From Papilionanthe hookeriana x Papilionanthe teres (taxonomy: Eukaryota; Streptophyta; Magnoliopsida; Asparagales; Orchidaceae), in the NCBI GenBank assembly GCA_022702705.1, contig CM040423.1, positions 125,501,852-125,565,851 on the forward strand: DNA of 64,000 bases. The letters run 5' to 3'. Made by a program: the position numbers and the translations under genes. Below, in pieces: positions 48,500-59,290 of the stretch. The notes under the pieces are model-generated. The model ran no database searches, was not told the origin of the DNA, and saw only the letters and a list, made by a program, of their open reading frames with translations. Numbering within the stretch: the first letter of the stretch is position 1; the number at the start of each line of letters is the position of its first letter.

Positions 48500-51400
48500 A
48501 AATGGGGGGCCTGAAAAATATTTGCTTCCAAAAGAAAAGTCAATTGTGGTGGTGGAGACTTAGAGATTCTTACTTCCTGTTCAGTGATGGGAGATTTAGC
48601 TAGCCAGCTTGCCGGCCTATTGCTTTCCTTATGGATGAAGCTGAAGTGAACAGAAATTTGATGAGTGAGAGTCTTGATTCTAATAATCCATTGAGAGTGG
48701 TGCTAGGGAGGTGCAATAACCTGCTGCATGTACTGTATAATAGAGGTGGAATCACCCTCCACAGTTATGTTGGCCCAATAGTTATGTGCAGCAATATAGA
48801 TGGCCCAGAAAACTGCAGCCAAATCAGCTTCAAGTGGATCAGCAGCCAACATAAGGGACTGAAAGTAACATATACACTTACCTTTATGGTTCCTGAAAAT
48901 GCCTCCAATACCAGCAACCTGATAACTGAAAGCACCATCTGTGTTCACTTTAATTGTAAGGTGAGTAGGAGTCTTCAATGGATGAGAATAATTTTGATTT
49001 GTTTCTGATGGTCAGGGATAGGGGTGTTAAGGATACTGGGGAAATTTTTATGAGTAATCAGCTTGGAAATGAATGATTGACAGTTGGCAACAACCATCTC
49101 AGCGCTGCATACCCTCCCATCATACTTCACCCCATTCCTATGCATCCAAATGAACCAAGCCACTATGAAAGGAATACAACCAACCTTGGTCTTCTGCCAT
49201 GATTCCCAGCACACAAGAAGGTCCTGCCAATCCAGCAATAAAGTGGAGAAATTGAAAAGATTCAAGACACCAGTCCATACTTTTTGAGCAAAAGGACAGG
49301 AGAAGAAAAGATGTTGAATAATCTCAGCATGACATTGACATAAATAACATTTGGAAGGTCCTCTCAGGCCTTTTAACTTGAGAATGTCATCTGTGGGTAT
49401 GTAGTTATGAAACACTCTCCATATCATGAAGGACATAGAAGGGGTGAGATATTTGTTCCAAATTATCTTTCCCCAGCTGGCAGGAGTCCAGTTATAAATC
49501 TTTTGATAAATGTGTTTGGTGAGGATGTGCTTCCTAGTAGAATTCCAGTTAATTCTGTCAGGGAGGGATCTGTCAAACTGTATATTGGCAATTTGGCTGA
49601 CTGAATCCTCCTCCAGGAATTGCTGAAGTTTGGGAATGGACCAACTGTCCCCTTCCCAGCAAGAAGCCACTGAAAAAAGAGTTTTGACAGTGTTGGGTAA
49701 AGCCACCAACATCTCTTCAGGGCACCACTTATCATGCCAAAAAGAAATATCCCCTTTTCCCAGCTCCCAAAGGAAAAGAGATTCAGCAACCTCTCTATGC
49801 CTCACCATATGCTTCCATATCCTTGAACTACCAGTTTTACTACAGGCATTAGTGGAGTGAATGTCCTTGCAGTATTTACCTTTCAAGAACTGAGCCCTGA
49901 GAGACTTCTACTGCCTAAAGAGGATCCAAAGCTTCCAAAAGTTCACTTTCTGTAGTTGCTTCAGACCTTTAAAACCCAGACCCCCAGCCTCCAGAGGTTT
50001 AGCCAGTTTTTGCCAACTAGCCCAGTGGAATTGTTTCCTTTGCCAAGACCAAAGGAACCTGTTGAAAATTCTCTCAATCTGGATTCTTGAACTCTTCTTC
50101 ATGCAAGTCATTTGAAGGACATAGGAAGGGAATGTGGTTAAAATGCTAGCAAGGAGAGTGATTCTCCCACCAGAAGAAAGGTAGGAGTTGACCCAGTTGG
50201 ATAGTTGTGCATTGAGTTTCCCAATGATATCATCAAACTGCACCTGCTTAGATCTCCCTTTTGATAAGCTGTACTCCAAGATATTTCAGAGGTAGATGGG
50301 CTCTAGAGAAACCAGTGAAGTGAGTGATCCACTGAGTATTGTTAGCAGGAATGCCCCTGGGCGCATCACCTCACATTCGGAGTGGTTGAAATGGAGGCCG
50401 GAGATTTGTTGAAATTGGGACAAGCAATCATATACTCTTTTAACAGCAGGTTTTGATGCCCTGGAGAAAAGCATGACATCATCTGCATACATCAAATGTG
50501 AGATAGCCATGTTAGACTTGTGGTGATATCTGGCATAAAGGAAGGGTGTGACCTTGGACTCCAACAACTTAGAGAAATAATCCATGACTATGATGAAAAT
50601 GGTGGGAGATAAGGGATCCCCTTGTTTCAGACCCCTGGTAGCTTGGAACCCTCCCCAGCAATTACCATTAATGAGAATTGAATGATGATTGTGTTGTAAC
50701 CATCTTTTGATCGACTAGCGTAAACCAGAATTGAAACCTTTGACTTGCAACACCTGAAGGATGAAATTCCAGTCAATAGAGTCATAAGCTTTCTTTATAT
50801 CTAGTTTATAGATGATATTTCCCCCTCTACAAGGTCTGTCCAAATCTAGCAGCAGCTCTTGGGCAAGGAGGACATTATCGGTAATGGAACGACCTTTGAC
50901 AAATGCAGATTGATTGGGACTTATAATTTTTTCCAGGAGGGGTTGAAGTCTTCCCACATGGATTTTACTTATGATTTTGCTAATAACAGTAGTGAGGCTA
51001 ATGGGTCTGTACTGATTCCATGTCTTAGGAGCATTAGTTTTGGGTAGGAGTACTATACTGGAAGCATGGAAGTATTCTGGTAAATCGGCTCCCCGAAAGA
51101 AACTCGAACAACAAGTAGTAACATCCCCTTTACAAATATCCCAAGTCTTTTTATAAAAGTCGCAGTGTAGCCATCGGGCCCTACCGCTTTAGAACTATCT
51201 ATGGAGCCGAGAGCTACCCGCATCTCCTCCCGGGAAGGAGAGTCGAAAGATTGATGTTAGTGAATTGATGATCATCCCCGAATAGATTGCTGTCAATGGT
51301 GGGTCTGGGAGTAAGGGAGTAAGTAAGGAGTTTGTGAAAGTACTTGACAGCATCCTCAGCAATTTCAGACTCCTCCCTAAGCAGAACCCCCTGATCAGAT

Positions 51401-52429
51401 TCTATTGTGTGGATAGCATTACACTTTCTTCTGTATTTAATCCAATCATGGTAAAATTTTGTATTTCTGTCTCCTTCTTTGAATTTAATACTAGCAACTC
51501 TTCCGCCTCAAAGAATCGGTCCTGCCAATTGAGTAAAGTAAGGAGATGTTCTTGAGCAGCTATGAAAAAACCATATTTGGAATCATCAGTCTGAGAGGCA
51601 ACTTCCAAAGCAGTAGCTTCCTCCTCAGCCTTGGTGACACCATGGAAGATATCCCCAATACTTTCCCAGTTCCATTTTCTGAGCACACCTCGCTATTTTT
51701 ACTCGAGTAGCTCGAGTTTGATAAAAGGGTTGGGATGAGAGCACCGAGTCCAATGCTCGTAAATAATGGATCGAAAACCGTAATGTGAAGCCCAAAATTC
51801 AAATATCTGAAAGGAGTGGGAGTGGTTTATTGAGATGGTGTGGTGATGGAAACAAGGAGTGGTCTATGGTCTGACCCTACAAAGTTTAGATGTTTTATTG
51901 TGGTGTAGAGGAAACTTTGATGCCAAGCACGGTTAGCCAAGAACCTATCCAACCTTTCCCATATCTTTCCTCTTCTCCAGGTGAACATGTTACCCTGAAA
52001 ACCCAAGTCAAATAAAGCGAACCTTCCGAATATTATCATTGAACTCGGTGATTTTGGTGAGGGTCGGTGATCTTCCACCAAGTTTTTCTTCGGTAGAAGC
52101 TATGCTGTCTGAAGTCTCCTCCCACAATCCAACCGGAAGATTCCATAGTGCCGAGGTGGTGAATTTCCCGCCAAAGCTCTAATCTTGCGGACTTGGTACG
52201 AACAAGCATAAACAAAAGTAGTGCAAAAGTACCGAAGTTAAAAGAGCAATGAAGATGAATCGCTTGAGGGTGATCAACAATAACCTTCCACCGAATCTCT
52301 TTTCAACAAATAACCTAAATCTTATTAGAGGAGTTAGCATAAAGAGAACACCCGTGGAACCCGGTAAGTATTTTGTTTTGGTGTTTTTGAACCATGGGTT
52401 CCAAAAGCACCATGCACCAAAGTTGATGT

Positions 52430-52430
<1 letters not shown>
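48500..52430 (-). pseudogene. LINE-5 ORF2, 5'-truncated but with complete RT and RNase H motifs
   Basis: The endonuclease lacks its start and is frameshifted (GFQGNMFTWRRGKIWERLDR and GSDHRPLLVSI in 52,081-51,827). RT follows: QSAFVKGRSITDN and LDIKKAYDSIDW (50,957-50,715), then MYADDVMLFSRAS with an intact YADD (50,585-50,286). Two frame changes near 50,280-50,380 and one in-frame TAG at 49,908-49,910 precede a 303-codon open stretch (49,886-48,975) with WELGKGDISFWHDKWCPEE and the zf-RVT pattern CYLCQCHAEIIQHLFFSC. RNase H (48,978-48,703) has all the expected acidic positions seen so far: VNTDGAF, EADLAAVFW and VEGDSTS. Of the copies here this is the closest to a working RT/RNase H, though truncated. 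Confidence 0.87.

Positions 52431-52483
<53 letters not shown>
52431..52483. repeat. (TA)n between LINE-5 5' end and LINE-6 3' end
   Basis: A pure (TA)n run of about 53 bp joins the truncated 5' end of LINE-5 to the tail of LINE-6. Confidence 0.95.
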
Positions 52484-52487
<4 letters not shown>

Positions 52488-52495
52488 AAAGAAAA

Positions 52496-52510
52496 GAGCT
52501 AGAGTAGCTC
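52496..52510 (-). ncRNA. LINE-6 3'-terminal RNA hairpin
   Basis: The same 6-bp stem and gag loop as in LINE-2, at the same distance from the tail. Confidence 0.55.
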
Positions 52511-52660
52511 CCTACATGTTAATGATGAGAAAAAAACAAATTACATACCCCGATTGAAGTATCCAAAAATAACTATGGTGGTATAAGATGCTACACACCA
52601 CACCCTATACGTACACCAGTATACTTCCAACGAAAAAGAAAAACCAAAGCAAAACATATG

Positions 52661-54513
52661 TCATCCACTAATAGACACCAATCTAAAATGTGGAGCCCGC
52701 ACAAGGTCCGCATCCAAAAGGTAGGACGAGGGTAGGAGGAGGGGCGGCCGACACAAGGACCTGTTGAGAGTGGAGGGCTTTCTAGCTAGCCAATTAGCAG
52801 GGCCTATTACCTTCTCTCGTAAATGAAAGAGAACTCGGATATTACATTGTTGGGAGAGTCTTCCGATCTTATGTATCCAATTTGAAAGATGCCAAGGAGG
52901 ATGGAGAGTGTTTTGTAAGTATTGCGGAATAGTGGCAGAAGTCACATTCCACAAGGATATTATGCCAATGGCAGGAAATGGCTAGCTGTATAGCCCAACA
53001 AACTCGTCGTTAACTCGGCTTCTAAAGCATCGGACGCCACAGTAGGAGAATGGAAGAGACAGATACACTTGCCATATGGATCCCCGAACACACCACCACA
53101 CCCGAGCACCGAGCGAGTCGCAAAAGCCCCATCGGTGTTAACTTTAATGAAAGGGGAGGGAGGAACCTTCCAATTAACTAAAATAATCTTGAACCGCTTG
53201 GGGTGAAGAAGGGTAGGATAGTGAAGAATGTTGGGGAAGTGCTTCCAAAGTATGATTTTAGTCAAGAAGGCCCGACAATTTGTTACCACAGCTAATACTT
53301 TTCTGCTCTCCTCCTCATTTTTTACTTTGTTCCCGTGCATCCGGATGAACCAAGCAATCAAGAATGGGACGACCACTAAATTAGCTTTATTCCATTGCTG
53401 TCAAGCGAGTGGATATGTCCTTCCAATCAAGTAGAATAGTATTTATGTTTAATAAATTGATCACTCCCCTCCGGACTTCCTGAGAGAAGTAACGAGTTAA
53501 AGAAAAGATGTTGCGAGAGATTCGAAGCAGCAGTCCACGAGAGGTAGCACTTGGAAGGTCCTCTAATTCCCTTGAGTTTGAGGATGTCATCGGCAGGAAG
53601 TAGATGGTGAAGGAGCCTCCGGATGAAGAATGACATGGATGGAGTTAGATAATTGTTCCGGATATGTTTGCCCCAAGTTATGTCGGAGCCAATTGTAAAT
53701 GGTCCGAGTAGATATGCTTAGTAAGGTCGTGGGGCTTACCATTACGCCGTATAATTTTGTCGGGTTAGGAAGTATCAAAATGAATAGCGAAACCCGTTGA
53801 GCGGAACAATCGATCGGCGGCTCTCGAAGCTTAGTGAGGGACCAATGATTATTGTCCCAGCAGTAGCCACAGGGGAAAAGTCAGTTGGTTTGTATATGGG
53901 ATAGCAATCTTCATTTCGAGTGGGCACCAAGTATCCCGCCGTAACATAATCTTCCCTTGACCAAGCTCCCATGTGAAAAGTGATTCGGCCAGATCTCTAT
54001 TGATAAGCATTTGTTTCCAAATTCTAGAGCAACTCGGTTTAATTTGGGCCAAGCCAGGTGGCTATCTTTACAATATTTTCCTGTCAAGTAAAGTTCCCAT
54101 AGAGACTTCGTTGTCCGAATTCCACCCATAACTTGCGAAATTGACTTTCTGCAGATGATGCAACCCTTTGAAACCCAATCCTCCAGTTCAAGTAGGTTTG
54201 GCAAGTTTCTGCCAACTTGCCCAGTGCATTTGCTTCCTCTGACCAGACCAAAGAAACCTATTAAAAATTCTTTCAATTTGGATTCTGGAGCTTTTCTTTA
54301 AACAAACCATTTGGAGAACATAATTAGGGAAGGTGGTAAGGATACTGTGAAGTAGAGTGATTCTTCCCCCATCAGATAAATAAGAATTAACCCAATTTGA
54401 GAGTTGGGTATTCAGCTTACCAATGATCTCATCAAAGTGGAGTCGCTTAGATTTCCCCTTGATCAGAAGCACTCCCAGGTATTTCATAGGAAGAGATGCA
54501 GCAGAAAATCCAG
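52661..54513 (-). pseudogene. LINE-6 ORF2, C-terminal part only
   Basis: Only the end of RT and what follows is present: RITLLHSILTTFPNYVLQM and FNRFLWSGQRKQMHWASWQK (54,532-54,188), zf-RVT pieces (54,276-53,427), and RNase H pieces with KVNTDGAFA and EAELTTSLLG (53,376-52,960). Frame breaks occur every 200-400 bp. Compared with LINE-2, most breaks coincide with CGAG/CTCG differences, so they are probably not real mutations. Confidence 0.82.
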
Positions 54514-54540
54514 TATATATATATATATACATATATATAT
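54514..54540. repeat. (TA)n at the LINE-6/LINE-7 head-to-head junction
   Basis: A 27-bp TA run is all that separates the truncated 5' end of LINE-6 (minus strand) from the complete 5' end of LINE-7 (plus strand). Confidence 0.9.
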
Positions 54541-54838
54541 GGAGCTGTTCATGGTGGCGGCTGGGGCTCTGCTAGGGTTTGATGGCTGATCCCGGTGGCG
54601 ACTCGGTGGGTCTGTGGAGCCAGTAGGTGGTTAATCGCCCTCTTTCTTCTTTTTGGTGGTTACTTGGAAAGACTACTTTGGTCGATAGTTGTGTTTTCCA
54701 TCTTCCCGGGCTTTCTTGTTTCAAATTTTGCTCTCGTTCGAGTAATTGTTGGTACCATCTTCTCCTTGGTTGGACTGGGCATACTCACCCTCTCCCGTGG
54801 GAGAGTCCATTTCTTGGTTGTCATGGTCGATGGAAGTT

Positions 54839-56112
54839 ATGACGCACTCAGCAGTTGGTGCCACATCCACTTATGCTTCAGCTGTCGATAAAGGCTTGTT
54901 AAATAATAACCATTTAATTTTTCCCCAACCGTCGCATGATGCCGCTGCCAGTAAGTCGGATTGCCCCTATATCCGACCTCTTGGCTCTAAGGAAGGAAGA
55001 CCTCGCTGTCTGTTTTACCTCTCAGGAGATGAATTCTTTAGCAGATGCTATTAAATTCACCATCATTGGCCAGTTTCAGTTTGGACATCCTAAGATGGAT
55101 CTTGTAAGACAGTTTTTTGAAAATTTGCACTTTGTTGGTCAGTGGAGACTGGGAATTATGGATGGCAGGCATCTACTAATTCGACTGTCCAGTGAAGAAG
55201 ACTATGCCAGGCTTCTGGACATGGAAACACTACAAATTGCCAAAGCTACTATGAAACTCATGAAGTGGTATCCAGGATTTGATCCCTCCAAGGAACCCCC
55301 TGTCAAGCCTCTTTGGTTCACCTTACCTAACCTACCTCTACAATTGTATCACACTAATGCCATTTTCCAAATTAGTAGAGCAATTGGAACTCCTCCGAGG
55401 GTGGACTCCCAACCTTTCGAGATGGGTAAACCAAGCTGTCGCTAAAGTGTTGGTAGAAAGAGATGTTTCCTCCCGAAGCCGGACAAGATATGGATAACAA
55501 CATCCGATGATGGAGATGGCTTCGGCGGGAGGTTATCCTTGAGCGATAAACCTATTTTCCGCCATCATTGTAGAATGTTTGGTCATCTAAAGGAGAAATG
55601 TTATAAGCTGAAACCAAATTCAAAAAAACCATTTCATACTAAAAGTGGGACTACTCGGGTAAGGATCCACTAGTGACTTACCTTCTCGAAAAAGTGCCTG
55701 GCAATCCGAATGAAAATGGAAATCTGCAACAAACGCGAGGTGAATTCAGGGAAGATGTTAATCACGAGGGCTGAACACGAGGCCGATCCCCGAATGTCAA
55801 TAACAACATTAATGGAAAGGAGCACACCCACCAGGATGCTCGCTCGATGGAAGGAACCGAGGAAGACAACATGCTTAAAGGAGATCGCTCCATCTCCGGA
55901 CAAGATCAACACTATGCGTAACTATATGGAAGGAGCACAGCGGATACAAAAGACAAAAAGAAAAGTAAATTAACCTCGAACTACTCAAATTAACCCCAAA
56001 CCTCCTCGGATCAATGAAAATCCCAATCCACCGTGGTCTCCCCGCCACCGAAGTAGGGGTAGGACAAGATCCCAATCCCACCTTTTGCACCCCCCTCCCC
56101 CCAAAAATACCT
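54839..56112 (+). pseudogene. LINE-7 ORF1: DUF4283 plus altered zinc knuckle
   Basis: The probable start is MTHSAVGATSTYASAV at 54,839. DUF4283 motifs are FPQPSHDAAASKSDCPY, IIGQFQFGHPKMDLVRQFF, LGIMDGRHLLIRLSSEED and LYHTNAIFQISRAIGTP, in two frames up to 55,445. The knuckle at about 55,555-55,605 reads RHHCRMFGHLKEKC: the first Cys of the usual pattern is Arg because the DNA is ttccgccat, where ttctgccat would give Cys. That is the CTG to CCG change seen elsewhere and may be an artefact. The C-terminal half is frameshifted and basic, and it runs into the ORF2 start at 56,115. Confidence 0.78.
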
Positions 56113-56114
56113 TG

Positions 56115-56813
56115 ATGTTTAATTTCCTTTGTTGGAACATAAGAGGGGCTTCTCGCCCCCTCTCTTACAAAAGGCTACTTCATCTATATAAGAAACACCA
56201 ACTTTGGTGTCTTGTTTTGCTTGAACCCATGGTTCAGAAAAACCATAAGAGATGGTTATCCAGATTCCCTGGATGCACACTCTTTAGTAATATCTCTAAC
56301 AAAATATGGGTCATTTGCGGAAGGAAATCCAATGGAAGGTGAAGATTGATCACCCACACAGTGGTTCATCTCCACCTCCGATTGAATGGTTTTGATTTAG
56401 CCGCCACTTTTGTTTATGCTGAATGCACCAAGATTGCTAGACGAGGAGTTGTGGGTTGAAATTCACGGAATCGACCATACTCGAGCTCTCCAGGTTGGAT
56501 TATAGGAGGAGATTTCAATTCGCATAGCTTCTACTCGCTGAAAAATTTGGGGTAGAACACCTCTTCTCCCAAAACTTACCGAGTTTAATGACAACATTCA
56601 AAAAGCCGGATTATTCGACCTAGGTTTCCAAGGGAATAAGTTTACTCGGAGAAGAGGCTCTATTTGGGAAAAGACTGGACGATTCTTGGCTAACCACAAG
56701 TGGCACCGAACTTCCTCCATACTATTATCTCTCATTTAAACTTTGCTGGATCTGACCACAGACCACTCCTAATTACCATCACTGCTTCTCTCAAGACATC
56801 CCAACCATCTCCA
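56115..56813 (+). pseudogene. LINE-7 ORF2, endonuclease domain only, cut by the LTR
   Basis: It opens MFNFLCWNIRGASRP at 56,115, preceded by ttg so that TGATG overlaps the start. Endonuclease motifs follow in several frames: VLLEPMVQKNH, ATFVYAECTK, IGGDFN (about 56,500) and SDHRPLLITI (56,753-56,782). FTWRRG of the sister copies reads FTRRRG here because acctgg appears as actcgg at 56,644-56,649. The domain ends at the LTR insertion; RT and RNase H are absent from the window. Confidence 0.8.
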
Positions 56814-58929
56814 TGTCGGCATATATTTTAGGTTGTGTGTTATTTTAAAGGGGGGGTCGCCTAACAGAAGCTGTCGGCGAATTTTTAATTTAATTAAAAT
56901 AAATAATTTGAAAAGTAGTATTTGATTTTGAAAATAATTTTAAATTTGAAGGTTTTAAGATATGAGATTAAACCGATCTCACATCCCAAATAGTTTATAT
57001 AAACGAGCACCGCACCACTAACCGTGTATCTATCCCTAAGGATAGACACACGTTTGCAACGGTGGGGCTCGATTAAATAAACTAGAAGATTTGTGACATC
57101 CGTTTGGTCTCGCGAACTAATTTTATAAGCCGACAAAATTCCCTCGCTTAATATGAAAACATTAAACGGGGTTTATATTACTCGGGTTCTTTAAAATTCT
57201 CTATAAGGGCAAGCCCACTATAGTTAATTACATCTTAAATGATGGGAATCACCTAAGAAAACTCTCGATAATAATCAATAATTTTGCTCTCAAGGATTTC
57301 AAAGTTTAAGATTTTCGAGGATTGAAATTTGGAATTTCAATAGGGAATGGATCAAATTTGGAACATTTTGTTTTGGGAATCCAAAGGAAGAAAGGTAGGA
57401 GAAATCACAGACTCGAAGCGAACTTCGGTAATTTCCCGACTATCCTATTATTTGGCTTGGATTTAGGGAAGCCCTAATATTTATTTAAATGTTTTGATCC
57501 TGCCAATTTTAATTAATTAGGATTTATATTTATATGATAGGATCATACAAATAGCTTTGGAGATGTAAGGGTTTATGTCGTACCCGAACGACTACCTCGG
57601 AATCCTAAGACCGGTTAGGGCTTAATTTGCAATGCAAGTGTCTAACGAAGAGGTTGAGGATTTATGTTGCACTAGGCAAATTACCTCGAAGTCCTATGGT
57701 TTTGTTATTTAATTCTAGGAAATTTTTGCTGATGTAGATTCGGAGTTTTGCTTGATGACGATGGCCGTGCTTGCCCACCATGCTCCGAGCTCCTTGTTGT
57801 TGCGAGAGGTTTAGTTTTAGAAGTCATAAATCGGGGGATGAGAAAAGTGTTTTGGTTTAGAGAAAATCTTAATTTCCAGGTGTTTTTTATGTTTTATTTA
57901 AAACAAATCTTAAAGTTGATTATAACGACACCGGTTAAGATCCCGCGGTTCCATCCTTCGGCATCATTATTTTTATCGGATTCACTTAGTTCAGATGAAT
58001 TTGCGAAACTCAACTGAATGAGTTCCACACTTTCATTTAGACCGTGGGAAATCCCGTTAGCAACACGTAGGTTACATCATCCGAGGTATTCCCGATCATC
58101 CAACAGGACGTTTTAATTTAGTTGTAATTGTAGTTTTGTGTTCTGTTTGTGATTAAATTTTGAGTTGTTTTATATTTTGAAATGTTGTGGCGGTGAATTT
58201 TATCTTGCACTGACTTTTAACTTAGTTTTGGTTTCAGTTTTAGGGTCTATCCTAAAGGTGTGAGTTTTCATGCAACGATTGTTTATCATGCAAGAAAAGT
58301 AAGTGCGATGCGGTTAAATAAATTGCAAGAAGGTAAATTGCGAGAAAGTAGATTGCAATAAAATAAAAGCGTACTCGGAGGGTCTTCCCGTCATCCCAAG
58401 CTGCACTTAAAACACAATTAGAATATTTAAGCAAGTTCCTAGGTAAAGCTAAGGTAAGGGTTATGGTTTTCTACCAAATTCCTAATCCTATAGCTAGTCA
58501 TTTCCTATGACGTCTAGGTCTTTGTGTTTTGGTTTGAGGACGATCTTTTTCATCAAAGAATAATTAAGTTCGATTGTTCTTATGAACATCCTATCATATC
58601 GAGGAAGTGCTTAAGACAAATCTTAAACATCTTTTCAATATTTTCTAGGATTGTTTTAAGTCCGAATGAATTTAATTATACAAATGAATTAATCGTCCAG
58701 GAATTCAAGTTTTGTTAACTTGCTCGGTGAACTAGGACATTTGAATATCCTATGAGTGAAGTAACATTTTATTTAATGTTCTATTTAGGAGTTATGATGA
58801 CTAAAGCATTTGAGGGTAAATTGGTGTTCGAGATGGTTTGTGATTTAGTTTAATTTCAATTAATGGGTTTAAATTTGTAATAGTGTTCAAGTTGCTTTAT
58901 ATTTAATTTCTTTCTGTTTTAGGTGATTT

Positions 58930-59228
58930 TATATTTAATTCAATTTAATTTAATTTAATTGAGTTTTAATTTAATTTAATTCAATTTAATTCAATTTAAT
59001 TTGATTTGATGTTACATTAATTAATTTGATTTGATTTAGTTTTAATTTAATTTGATTTAATTTAATTTAATTTGATTTAATTTGATTTAATTTGATTTAA
59101 TTTAATTTAATTATTTAATTTAATTTAATTTGATTTAATTTAATTTAATTTAATTTAATTTGTATAATTCAATTTAATTTAATCTTTAATTTAATTTAAT
59201 TTTTAATCTTAATTTAATTTAATTTAAT

Positions 59229-59261
<33 letters not shown>

Positions 59262-59290
59262 ATTTTATTTTTTAATTTTAATTGAAATTT
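58930..59290. repeat. (TTTAA)n-type microsatellite inside giant LTR copy 2
   Basis: The counterpart of 2,389-2,690 in copy 1, longer and with more tttgattt variants. Confidence 0.85.

Larger units (their letters stand above)
48285..52430 (-). mobile_element. LINE-5: 5'-truncated LINE (~4.15 kb), best-preserved ORF2 3' half
   Basis: The copy runs from the tail at 48,285 to 52,430, where it stops within the first part of the endonuclease and (TA)n begins. ORF1 and the 5' UTR are missing, so this is 5' truncation during insertion. The 3' hairpin is perfect. The 48.3-50.2-kb part retains CAG/CTG sites and long open frames, whereas 51.0-52.4 kb shows the CTCG/CGAG-type changes. Confidence 0.9.
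52484..54513 (-). mobile_element. LINE-6: 5'-truncated LINE (~2.0 kb), sister of LINE-2
   Basis: The 3' end at 52,484 and the following 2 kb match LINE-2 (32,968-34,990) nearly base for base. The element stops at 54,513 within the region coding for YLGVLLIKGKSK of ORF2 and gives way to (TA)n. The 3' hairpin GAGCTA-gag-TAGCTC (52,496-52,510) is identical to that of LINE-2. Confidence 0.9.
54541..56813 (+). mobile_element. LINE-7: plant L1-type LINE on the plus strand, interrupted by the giant LTR
   Basis: The intact 5' end (ggagctgttcatggtggcgg, then CTGCTAGGGTTTGATGG) follows (TA)n directly. ORF1 and the endonuclease part of ORF2 follow. At 56,813 the sequence stops after ITITASLKTSQPS and the element beginning TGTCGGCATA starts. 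The rest of LINE-7, if it still exists, lies beyond the window. Confidence 0.9.
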
